Below are positions 35,571-43,120 of a DNA stretch of 64,000 nt, piece by piece. Origin of the DNA: Jiangella asiatica (GTDB taxonomy: Bacteria; Actinomycetota; Actinomycetes; Jiangellales; Jiangellaceae); NCBI RefSeq assembly GCF_004349065.1, contig NZ_SMKZ01000011.1, positions 62,001 to 126,000 on the forward strand. Direction: 5' to 3'. Under the pieces are notes generated by a model, which had not been told where the DNA came from, searched no databases, and worked only from the letters and a program-made list of their open reading frames with translations. The position numbers and the translations under genes were made by a program. Position 1 is the stretch's first letter. Each line of letters starts with the position of its first letter.

Positions 35571-36271
35571 CCGCCGCGATCCGGGTGCTGCTGGTCGACG
35601 ACCAGACGTTGGTGCGCGCGGGGTTCCGGGCACTGCTGAACTCCGAGCCCGACATCGAGGTCGTCGCCGAGGCCGTCGACGGCGCCGAAGCGGTCCGGCT
35701 GGCCGGCATGCTGGTGCCCGACGTGGTGCTGATGGACGTCCGGATGCCCCACGTCGACGGGCTCGAGGCCACCGGCCGGATCACCGCCGACCCACGCCTC
35801 GCCTCCGTCAAGGTGATCGTGCTGACGACGTTCGAGCTCGACGAGTACGTCTTCGGCGCGCTCCGCGCCGGCGCCGCCGGGTTCCTGCTCAAGGACGTCG
35901 AGCCCGAGGCGCTGGTCGACGCCGTCCGGCTGGTGCACGACGGGCAGGCCCTGCTCGCGCCGCGAGTCACCAAGCGGCTGATCGAGGCGTACATCGCCGC
36001 CGACCCCGCGCCCGTCGCCGCTCCCGCCGCGGTCCCGGCGCCGGACGACCGCCGGCTGGACGACCTGACCCCGCGCGAGCGAGAGATCCTCGCACTCGTC
36101 GGGCGGGGTCTGTCCAACCACGAGATCGCCGAGCACCTCGTGCTCTCCCCGCTGACCGCGAAGACCCACGTGTCGCGGCTGTTCCTCAAGCTGGGCGCCC
36201 GCGACCGCGCCCAGCTCGTCGTCACCGCCTATGAGACCGGCCCGGTCACCGCCCCATCGGCAGGCTCCTGA
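35567..36271 (+). CDS. NarL/LuxR-family response regulator
   Basis: 234 residues. The receiver begins RVLLVDDQTLVRAGF, with Asp in VVLMDVRMPHVDG and Lys in FLLKDVEPEAL. A Pro/Ala-rich linker follows, then the LuxR HTH (LTPREREILALVGRGLSNHEIAEHL). The GTG overlaps the kinase stop by 4 bp. A REP-like element lies about 50 bp after its stop. Confidence 0.92.
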   Translation: MTAAIRVLLVDDQTLVRAGFRALLNSEPDIEVVAEAVDGAEAVRLAGMLVPDVVLMDVRMPHVDGLEATGRITADPRLASVKVIVLTTFELDEYVFGALRAGAAGFLLKDVEPEALVDAVRLVHDGQALLAPRVTKRLIEAYIAADPAPVAAPAAVPAPDDRRLDDLTPREREILALVGRGLSNHEIAEHLVLSPLTAKTHVSRLFLKLGARDRAQLVVTAYETGPVTAPSAGS

Positions 36272-36320
36272 CCGGGTTGATCAGATCGTCACGGCTCGTC
36301 TCGTTGCATCCGCGGGCGCG

Positions 36321-36418
36321 CGGGACCCCGAAATGATCACGTTCAGCACGAAATCTCGTGTCGCACCATGCTCGCAATCATGGCGAGGCTCGGGGGATCC
36401 TGCTGAACGTGATCATTT
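36321..36418. repeat. REP-like palindromic element, copy A
   Basis: AAATGATCACGTTCAGCA (36331-36348) pairs perfectly with its reverse complement at 36401-36418 across a 52-bp loop, giving an 18-bp stem. The left 50 bp recur almost unchanged, in opposite orientation, at 60957-61008 (one substitution over the shared 43-bp core). The element sits in the 223-bp gap 36272-36494 between convergent genes, which holds no coding frame. Confidence 0.7.
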
Positions 36419-36494
36419 TCAATGGTGACGGCTCGCGTATCACCGCCAGGTGCGGTCGACGGTCACCGCACCCCGCCGGCGATCGGTCGAGCGG

Positions 36495-36881
36495 CTAGCT
36501 CACGGGCCCTTCGCCGACGTTGAGGATGTTGCCGTCGGGGTCCTTGAACCATGCGCCCCGGAACGGTCCCATCTCGGCGATACCCCGCTCATCGGTCTTG
36601 AGTCCGGGCAGGTCGTACTGCTCGAAGGTCACGCCCTTGTCGGCGAGCTCCGCGACCGCCGCATCGGCGTCGGCGACGACCCAGGTCGCCACCGTCTGCT
36701 GAGGACTTCCCGCGAAGGTGCTCGAGTACAGGAGGAAGCGGGTCCCTCCCGACCGGTAGAAGACGCCATCGACCTCGTCAACCAGTTCGGCGCTGAACCC
36801 CAGCGTCCCCTCGTAGAAGGCACGTGCTCGTGCCAGGTCGCCGGTCGCGATCGTGGCATAAACCGGATAGTCGTTGAGCAT
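36495..36881 (-). CDS. VOC-superfamily (glyoxalase/bleomycin resistance-like) protein
   Basis: 128 residues, with the ATG at 36881 preceded by a G-rich ribosome binding site. A single VOC module: PVYATIATGDLARARAFYEGTLGFS at the N-terminus and GAWFKDPDGNILNVGE at the C-terminus, the last holding a metal Glu. It may detoxify or bind a small molecule; the ligand is not visible. It stands alone, convergent with the two-component system. Confidence 0.85.
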   Translation of the reverse strand: MLNDYPVYATIATGDLARARAFYEGTLGFSAELVDEVDGVFYRSGGTRFLLYSSTFAGSPQQTVATWVVADADAAVAELADKGVTFEQYDLPGLKTDERGIAEMGPFRGAWFKDPDGNILNVGEGPVS

Positions 36882-36987
36882 GCCATCACCCCCCAAAAGC
36901 GAACGTACTCCTCTCCCGATTCGCTGAGAAGACACCCTGAGCGGCTGTTGTGAACACCTCGCCTGCCCAGCCCGTGACACAACCACA

Positions 36988-37049
36988 TTGATCATGGCTC
37001 AACGCACGTTCCGGGGCGGCGCCCTGAAGGCCCGTCAGGCCATGATCAA
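36988..37049. repeat. inverted repeat at the 3' end of the sulfatase gene
   Basis: TTGATCATGGC (36988-36998) and GCCATGATCAA (37039-37049) form a perfect 11-bp inverted repeat with a 40-bp loop. The sulfatase stop codon (37048-37046) lies inside the right arm. It shares the TGATCA core with the REP-like copies A and B and may act as an operon-end structure. Confidence 0.5.
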
Positions 37050-38443
37050 CAGACGAAGGGCCGCAATCGCCCGAGGGCGGTCACGTGTGCGTGATCGAGC
37101 ACGGTCGTCAGGTACCGCTCGCGCAGTGGGTCGGCGGTGTCGCGCATCCAGGTGGCCAGCGTGCGGCGCATTGCCGTGAGCTGGTCGGCGCGCTCGGGGT
37201 CGCCGCTCAGGTCGGTCAGCGCGTCCGGGTCGGCGTCGAGGCGGTACAGCTCCTCCGGCGCGCGGGTGAGGTAGTGCTGGGTCCGGACGGCGACGGCCGG
37301 GTCGGTCGACGCGGCGGCGAGCATGGCCGGCCAGGTGCGGCCCTGCATGTTCTCGGCGCGGTAGGCCATGGCGCCGTCGGCCCACGCGTTCCACACGTAG
37401 CCGAACCGTTCGTTCTGCACGCACCGCATCTCGTACCGAATTCCGGCCGACGTCTCGTGGAAGACGGTCACCAGGTGGTCCCGCCGGTCCTCGTCCCCGC
37501 CGGTGAGGAGGGTGACAAGGGAGCGACCGTCGACGTCGTCAGGCGCCGGGACGCCCGCCGCGTCGCAGAACGTCGGCAGCAGGTCCAGCCCGGAGACGAA
37601 CCGCCGGCTCACCACCGTCCCTGCGCTGGTGTGGCCCGGCCACCGGACGATCAACGGGGTCCGGGTGCTGTGCAGATAGCAGTTGGCCTTGGCGAACGGG
37701 AACGCCATCCCGTTGTCCGAGAGGAACACGACGAGCGTCCGCTCGGCCTGGCCCGACGCCTCGAGCGCCCCGAGCACCGCGGCCACGACGTCGTCGCACC
37801 GGCGACTGGAGCTCAAGTACTCGGCGACCTCCCGGCGCACGTCGGCCAGGTCCGGCAGGAAACCCGGCGGTGTCGCGGCAGCGGGCTCGTACACCCGGGA
37901 CGGCCGGGGGATGGTGGCCCGCTCCGCCGCGGTGAAGTGCGACAACTCCTGGTCACTGCCGTGGAACGGCCGGTGCGGGTCGTGGGCGTTGGCCATCAGG
38001 AACCACGGTCGCCGCTGCGCCGCGGCGGTGGCGACGAACTCCGCCGTGGCCGCGGCGTAGGCCCTCGGGTCCCGGCCCATGCCGAGCTCGTCCACCTGCC
38101 GCACATAGTCCCAGCCGAACCGCGCCACCGGCTCCAGATGGTGCACCTTGCCCAAGATCCCGACGCGGTAGCCGGCCGGCCGCAGCAGGTCGGTCAGGAG
38201 CGGGACGCCGTCATGGATCGGTTCGAATCCCTCGGCGCCGTTGCGGTGCGGCCATCGCCCGGTGAGCATCGCCGAGCGGCTGGGCTGGCACACCGCGATG
38301 GGCACATGGGCTCGGCGGAACACGACGCCTTCGGTGGCCAGCCGATCCATGGCCGGCGTGACACCACCGGCGCCACCGAAGCATCCGGGCGTGTCCGCGC
38401 CGAGGTCGTCGGCGGTGATGAGCAGGATGTTGCTCACGCTCAT
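37046..38443 (-). CDS. sulfatase (S1 family, formylglycine type)
   Basis: 465 residues. SNILLITADDLG supplies metal ligands Asp12/Asp13; the formylglycine motif is CQPSRSAMLTGR (Cys52); and LVVFLSDNGMAFPFAKANCY replaces the usual DHG with DNG, as seen in other S1 subfamilies. No signal peptide. The ATG at 38443 overlaps the upstream sulfatase stop (ATGA). It is the last gene of the second polysaccharide operon. Confidence 0.92.
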   Translation of the reverse strand: MSVSNILLITADDLGADTPGCFGGAGGVTPAMDRLATEGVVFRRAHVPIAVCQPSRSAMLTGRWPHRNGAEGFEPIHDGVPLLTDLLRPAGYRVGILGKVHHLEPVARFGWDYVRQVDELGMGRDPRAYAAATAEFVATAAAQRRPWFLMANAHDPHRPFHGSDQELSHFTAAERATIPRPSRVYEPAAATPPGFLPDLADVRREVAEYLSSSRRCDDVVAAVLGALEASGQAERTLVVFLSDNGMAFPFAKANCYLHSTRTPLIVRWPGHTSAGTVVSRRFVSGLDLLPTFCDAAGVPAPDDVDGRSLVTLLTGGDEDRRDHLVTVFHETSAGIRYEMRCVQNERFGYVWNAWADGAMAYRAENMQGRTWPAMLAAASTDPAVAVRTQHYLTRAPEELYRLDADPDALTDLSGDPERADQLTAMRRTLATWMRDTADPLRERYLTTVLDHAHVTALGRLRPFVC

Positions 38444-39888
38444 GTGCCGGCTCCGTACTCCCTCAACGGGTTGCGCCCCCAGTGTGCGTTGGGCGTCAGA
38501 TGATGCCATGGCGCAGGCATGTCCGCGGGGGTGTCGACGCGGTATGCCGACGCGGCCTTGCTGAGCAGCGCGATCCACGACGCGTCGGTGCCGGCCAGGT
38601 CGTGCTCCTCGTCCGGGTCCTCGACCAGGTCGAAGGCGTGGATCGGCCGGTCTCCGGGCCCGAGCTCGACCTTCGTCTCGCCGTCGGTGATCATCGTCCG
38701 GTCGTCGATCTCGGAGATGACGAACTCGCGGTGCAGGTCGTCGGCCCTGTCGTCCAGCAGCCGGAGCAGGCTGCGACCGCGCTGCCCGGCCAGGGCCGTG
38801 CCAGCGAGGTCGAGCATCGTGGCGGGCACGTCGATCAGCTCGACCAGCGCGTCGCGGACCAGGCCGCGACCGGCGGGGACCGCGTTCGGCGGGCGGACGA
38901 TCAGCGGCACCCGGACCGACGACTCGAAGAACTGGCCCTTGCCGACCAGCCGGTGGTCGCCGAGCAGGTCGCCGTGGTCGCTGGTGAACACCACCCACGT
39001 GTTGTCCAGCAGCCCGCGCGTCTCCAGCGCCGCCAGCAGCCTCCCCAGCCAGGCGTCGATGAACGTCACGTTGGCCAGATAGTGGGCCCGCATCCGCCGG
39101 ATCTCGTCCGCGGTGGCGTCGGGGATGTCCGAGCTGGCGATGCTCGCCCCGACCGGGTACCGGTAGTCGAGGGGACCCAGCGGCATGCCGGCCGGGTCGT
39201 ACATCGAGGCGTACGGCTCCGGCGGATCGAAGGGGTCGTGCGGACCCTCGGGACCGACCCAGAGGAAGAACGGCTCGTCAGGCGCGTTCAGCAGCCACTG
39301 CTCCGCCCGGCCCAGCACCCACCCGTCGATGTGGTCGTGCTCGTCCAGGAACGAGGCGCGGGACCGCAACGGACCGTCAGAGGCCCGCTCGAGCAGGTCC
39401 GCGTGGAACGCGTCGAGCAGCCCCCGTGCCTTGAGGTGTTCGGTGTAGGCGCTCGCGCGCAGGTTGCCGCGGCTCATCTTCCCGGTGGTCTCGAACGGAT
39501 CGTCGAAGCCCATCGCCCGCAGGATCGGGTCGGAGACCAGCAGCTCGACGTCGTGGAACCACGTGTAGTGCAGCTTGCCGACGTTCGCGGTGCGGTATCC
39601 CGCGTCGCGCAGGCACCGCACGAACGACGGCGCCTCCGGCCACGGCGAGGTGTCGTTGTCCAGGCACTGGTGCTGGTGCGGATAGCGGCCGGTGAGCATG
39701 CTGGTCCGGCTCGGCACGCACAGCGGGCTCTGGCTGTACGTGCGGCGGAACCAGGTCCCCTCCGCGACGAGCCGGTCGAGGTTCGGTGTCCGGACCGGGA
39801 ACGTGCCGGCCGCCGCCAGGGCGTCCCACCGTTGCTGGTCGGTCATGACCAGCACGATGTTCGGCTTCTGGGCAGGTCCGGCGCTCAC
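38440..39888 (-). CDS. sulfatase (S1 family, formylglycine type)
   Basis: 482 residues from the GTG at 39888, which overlaps the previous stop (GTGA). PNIVLVMTDQQRWD gives metal ligands Asp17/Gln18, CVPSRTSMLTGR the formylglycine Cys57, and FTSDHGDLLGDHRLVGKG the second metal set. No signal peptide. It is closer in sequence to the 1048 sulfatase (TDQQ, CxPSR, SDHGD) than to its neighbour. Confidence 0.92.
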   Translation of the reverse strand: MSAGPAQKPNIVLVMTDQQRWDALAAAGTFPVRTPNLDRLVAEGTWFRRTYSQSPLCVPSRTSMLTGRYPHQHQCLDNDTSPWPEAPSFVRCLRDAGYRTANVGKLHYTWFHDVELLVSDPILRAMGFDDPFETTGKMSRGNLRASAYTEHLKARGLLDAFHADLLERASDGPLRSRASFLDEHDHIDGWVLGRAEQWLLNAPDEPFFLWVGPEGPHDPFDPPEPYASMYDPAGMPLGPLDYRYPVGASIASSDIPDATADEIRRMRAHYLANVTFIDAWLGRLLAALETRGLLDNTWVVFTSDHGDLLGDHRLVGKGQFFESSVRVPLIVRPPNAVPAGRGLVRDALVELIDVPATMLDLAGTALAGQRGRSLLRLLDDRADDLHREFVISEIDDRTMITDGETKVELGPGDRPIHAFDLVEDPDEEHDLAGTDASWIALLSKAASAYRVDTPADMPAPWHHLTPNAHWGRNPLREYGAGT

Positions 39889-40871
39889 TGGGAGGTCCGA
39901 GGTACGCGGGCCAGCCGCAGCTCGTGGGCGCCGTCGGGGCGGGCGTACTCGAAGTACACGAACCAGGTGCCGTCGACCTCCACGATGTCGCCGTAGCGCA
40001 CCGAGCCGCTGCTGTGTGGCGACGTCCGCCACGGCTGGTCCGGCGTGATGCTGGTCCACGAGGCGAGGTCGGCGGACACGGCCAGGCCGGTGCGCTCCTC
40101 GTAGTTCTCGCTGGCGTCGCGCGACCCGTCGTAGAGGCCGACGTAGCCGTTGCCAATGTCGACGACGGTGGTGAGCCGTGCCTGGTAGCGGTCCCAGCCG
40201 GCGCCGACCGGGAACACGTCCGGAGTCCAGCTGAATTGCAGGCCGTCCTCGCTGACGGCGAGCCCGGTCGGGAACGTCGTCATGTCGGTGACGTAGATGT
40301 CGGCCCTCTCGTGGGCCAGCCGGCGGTCCTCGTCGGAGAAGTCCGCGGCGGCGGCGTAGCTGACGAACAGCCGCACGCTCGACCCGTCGACGACCGGGAC
40401 CGGGTCCTTGACGCCTTCGGTGCCGGTGGCGGCCGCCGTCAGGGCCGGGACCCGGGTGGTGAGGTCGAACGCGTCGGGGGTGCGGGCCTGGGCGACGTCG
40501 ATCCGCCACCGGTTGTCGGCCGGGTCGACGTAGCTGACGTAGAGCAGGTACCTGCCGCCGTGGCGGACCAGGGCGAACCGCTCCATCGACGACGTGCCCA
40601 GCTCATCCTTCTCGACCGACCAGATGTCGGTGAACTCCACGCCGTCGCTGCTCGACGCGATCGCGCAGCGCCAGCCCCGCTCGGCCGCCTCGCCGCGGGG
40701 TCGCCGCTGCCGGTACGTCATCAGGAACCGGCCGTGCTCGGGCTCGTGGACGACGCTGGGGCAGCCGACCCAGAATCCTGACCGCGGGTGCTCCGGCGCC
40801 AGGACGGTGACTGCGTCCTCGACGTCGAAGCGCTCCAGGCCGGCGAGGTCGTGGACGGGAACCGATGTCAT
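39885..40871 (-). CDS. GH43-like five-bladed beta-propeller protein (putative glycosidase)
   Basis: 328 residues, ATG start. A paralogue of the 5302-6339 product: shared blocks are LYVSYVDPADNRWRID, GTEGVKDP, YDGSRDASENYEERTGL and the C-terminal YARPDGAHELRLA. No signal peptide. A likely intracellular oligosaccharide hydrolase or phosphorylase, with family and catalytic residues unassigned. There are 48 bp from the dehydratase gene upstream, the second-longest gap in this operon. Confidence 0.75.
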   Translation of the reverse strand: MTSVPVHDLAGLERFDVEDAVTVLAPEHPRSGFWVGCPSVVHEPEHGRFLMTYRQRRPRGEAAERGWRCAIASSSDGVEFTDIWSVEKDELGTSSMERFALVRHGGRYLLYVSYVDPADNRWRIDVAQARTPDAFDLTTRVPALTAAATGTEGVKDPVPVVDGSSVRLFVSYAAAADFSDEDRRLAHERADIYVTDMTTFPTGLAVSEDGLQFSWTPDVFPVGAGWDRYQARLTTVVDIGNGYVGLYDGSRDASENYEERTGLAVSADLASWTSITPDQPWRTSPHSSGSVRYGDIVEVDGTWFVYFEYARPDGAHELRLARVPRTSQ

Positions 40872-40919
40872 CGTGGTGTTCCTCTCGGGTGGTTCTGCGG
40901 TGCGGGGTCGGTGCGGCTG

Positions 40920-42197
40920 TCAGGGGCGCTGCACTGCGCCGTCGGTCCGCCTCGTCGCGGTCCAGCCGTCTCGGGTCAGGGGTGGCAGCGGCGGGAAGGC
41001 CGCGGCCAGTCGCTCGTCGATGTCGACGCCGAGGCCCGGCGCCGCGGACGGCCACAGGTGTCCGTCCGCGGCGACCGGGGTGCCCGGGAACACCTCCCGT
41101 ACCGCGTCCGGGAAGGCGTAGAGCTCCTGGATGCCGGTGTTGGGCAGGGCGATGTCGAGGGCGAGGTTCGCGGCGTGCCCGACCGGCGAGACGTCACCGG
41201 GGCCGTGCCAGGCGGTGCGGATGCCGAACAGCTCGGCGGTCGCCGCCAGCCGCAGCGCCGGGGTGATGCCGCCGATCGCCGACAGGTGGCACCGGATGTA
41301 GTCGCACCACCGCTGCGAGACGACCGGGAGATACTCCCCCGGCCCGACGAACAGCTCGCCGATGGCGATCGGCGTCGACGTCTGTGCCCGCAGGGTCGGC
41401 AGCCAGCCGAGGTCCTCCGGCGCGACCGGGTCCTCCAGGAAGAACAGGTGGTACGGCTCGAGGTCCTTGGCCAGCCGGATCGCCTGCGACGGGGTCAGCC
41501 GCTCGTGCGCGTCGTGGAGCAGCCGCACCTCCTCGCCCAGTGCGCCGCGCAGGTGCTCGAACAGCCGCGGGATTGTCCGCAGGTACGCCTCGGCGTCCCA
41601 TCCGTCGGCCGCGAGGCCGCGGCGGACGCCGTCGGCGCCGTCCGCCGCGACGACCTCCGGGTAGCCGTACGTCCGCACGCCCGGTACCGCGACCTGACAC
41701 CGGACGTGCCCGAAGCCGGCTTCCAGGTGCGCGAGCACGGCGTCGGTCACCTCGTGGGCGTCGCGGCCGCGCGCGTGGACGTAGGCCGGCACCGCCAGCC
41801 GGGCACGGCCGCCCAGCAGCTGCCACACCGGGAGCCCCGCCTGCTTGCCCTTGATGTCCCACAGCGCCAGGTCGACGCCGGACAGCGCGTTGTTGAGCAC
41901 CGGCCCGGCCCGCCAGTACGACGACAGCTGCAGGGCGTGCCAGCTGTCGGTGACGTCGGCCGGGTCGCGGCCGATCAGCTGCGGTCGCAGGTAGTCCTGG
42001 ATCGCCGACACGACCGCGAGCGGCCGCTGGGCGAAGGTGGCGCAGCCCAGCCCGTAGAGTCCGTCGTCGCTCGTCAGCACCTTGACCACGACCAGCGGGA
42101 CGCCAGCCGGTGCGGTGACGACGGTCCGGACGTCGGCGATGCGCACGCCGGCCGGATCGTCGCGCTGCCACGGCGGCGGCCAGGGATTCTCGGTCAC
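40920..42197 (-). CDS. enolase-superfamily sugar-acid dehydratase (mannonate dehydratase/RspA-like)
   Basis: 425 residues, GTG overlapping the epimerase stop (GTGA). The N-terminal capping domain is followed by a barrel with the metal and catalytic pattern of the ManD group: LLHDAHERLTP, FFLEDPVAPED, IAIGELFVGPGEY and RTAWHGPGDVSPVGHAANLALD. ManD-type enzymes dehydrate D-mannonate or D-gluconate to 2-keto-3-deoxy-sugar acids. The operon suggests a uronate- or aldonate-derived substrate. The frame continues upstream, but only this start fits the family N-terminus. Confidence 0.9.
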   Translation of the reverse strand: MTENPWPPPWQRDDPAGVRIADVRTVVTAPAGVPLVVVKVLTSDDGLYGLGCATFAQRPLAVVSAIQDYLRPQLIGRDPADVTDSWHALQLSSYWRAGPVLNNALSGVDLALWDIKGKQAGLPVWQLLGGRARLAVPAYVHARGRDAHEVTDAVLAHLEAGFGHVRCQVAVPGVRTYGYPEVVAADGADGVRRGLAADGWDAEAYLRTIPRLFEHLRGALGEEVRLLHDAHERLTPSQAIRLAKDLEPYHLFFLEDPVAPEDLGWLPTLRAQTSTPIAIGELFVGPGEYLPVVSQRWCDYIRCHLSAIGGITPALRLAATAELFGIRTAWHGPGDVSPVGHAANLALDIALPNTGIQELYAFPDAVREVFPGTPVAADGHLWPSAAPGLGVDIDERLAAAFPPLPPLTRDGWTATRRTDGAVQRP

Positions 42198-43120
42198 GAC
42201 TCCCCCTTTGCCTCGTGGGACTCGCCGCCGGCTGGGACCTCGCGGTCCGCGGTCGACACAGTGCCCTCCAATGCGTCGGCGTCGCGCCAGCTCCACATCG
42301 AACCGAGCCCGAGCAGCCGGGCCGCGCGGTCGCCGCTCCAGGCGCTCGCGGTGCCGGTCAGGCCGGCGCGGATCCGGGTCGACGGGTGGAAGCGGGCCAC
42401 CAGCTGGGCCGTGGGCGTCGTGGACAGCGAGTCCGGTGCGAGCACGTTCACGCTGTGGTGGCCGTCGCGCACGTCCAGTGCCGCGACACAGGCCCGGGCG
42501 GCGTCTCCCAGCTCGACGTAACCCCACAACTCGCGCACCGACTTGCCGGCGCCGGGGTCGGCCGCGACCTGCCGCACCCGCTCCGCGACCATGTCCCGCG
42601 TCGCGATCCAGCCGAAGCGCGGGGCCACCACCGTCAGCCCGGTCGAGCGGGCGATCATCGCCGCCGTGTGCTCGTCGACCTGCTTGCTCAGGCCGTACGG
42701 GTCGTACGGCGTCAGCGGGTGGTCCTCGTCGATCGGCACGTACCGCGGCGAGAACGACGCCGGGCCGAACGTCAGCCCGTAGGCGGAGACGCTGGAGGCG
42801 ACGACCGCGGTGCGGATGCCTCGCGCCGCCGCGGCGTGCAGGACGCGGAACGTCACGGCGGTGTTGTTGGCGAACACCGTCGCGGCCGGCGCGGCGTGCG
42901 GGCCAGGGATCGCGGCCAGGTGGATCACCTCGTCGCAGCCGGCCACCACGGTGTCGGCCGCGTGCGGATCGGCCAGGTCCGCGGCCCGCACCTGGACGCC
43001 GTCGACGACGCCCGGTGCCCGGTCCACCGCGACCACCGCCGACCCGGCCGAGCGCAACATCGTCACCACCGACCGGCCGAGCCGCCCGGCGGCACCGGTG
43101 ACCAGAACTGTCCGGCTCAC
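42194..43120 (-). CDS. NAD-dependent epimerase/dehydratase (extended SDR)
   Basis: 308 residues, GTG overlapping the glycosidase-like stop (GTGA). The Rossmann loop is GAAGRLGR, the catalytic Ser is in VASSVSAYG, and Tyr/Lys are in DPYGLSKQ (YxxxK). It resembles UDP-sugar epimerases and uronate dehydrogenases. Uronate dehydrogenase would fit a path to aldarate or aldonate before the dehydratase, but this is inference. Confidence 0.87.
   Translation of the reverse strand: MSRTVLVTGAAGRLGRSVVTMLRSAGSAVVAVDRAPGVVDGVQVRAADLADPHAADTVVAGCDEVIHLAAIPGPHAAPAATVFANNTAVTFRVLHAAAARGIRTAVVASSVSAYGLTFGPASFSPRYVPIDEDHPLTPYDPYGLSKQVDEHTAAMIARSTGLTVVAPRFGWIATRDMVAERVRQVAADPGAGKSVRELWGYVELGDAARACVAALDVRDGHHSVNVLAPDSLSTTPTAQLVARFHPSTRIRAGLTGTASAWSGDRAARLLGLGSMWSWRDADALEGTVSTADREVPAGGESHEAKGES

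Noticed and set aside
32418-35633. Very long antisense frame (about 1070 codons) across the MMPL and histidine kinase genes
   Set aside because: Arises from third-position GC. Composition is His/Arg/Gly/Asp-rich without domains, and both sense genes are certain.
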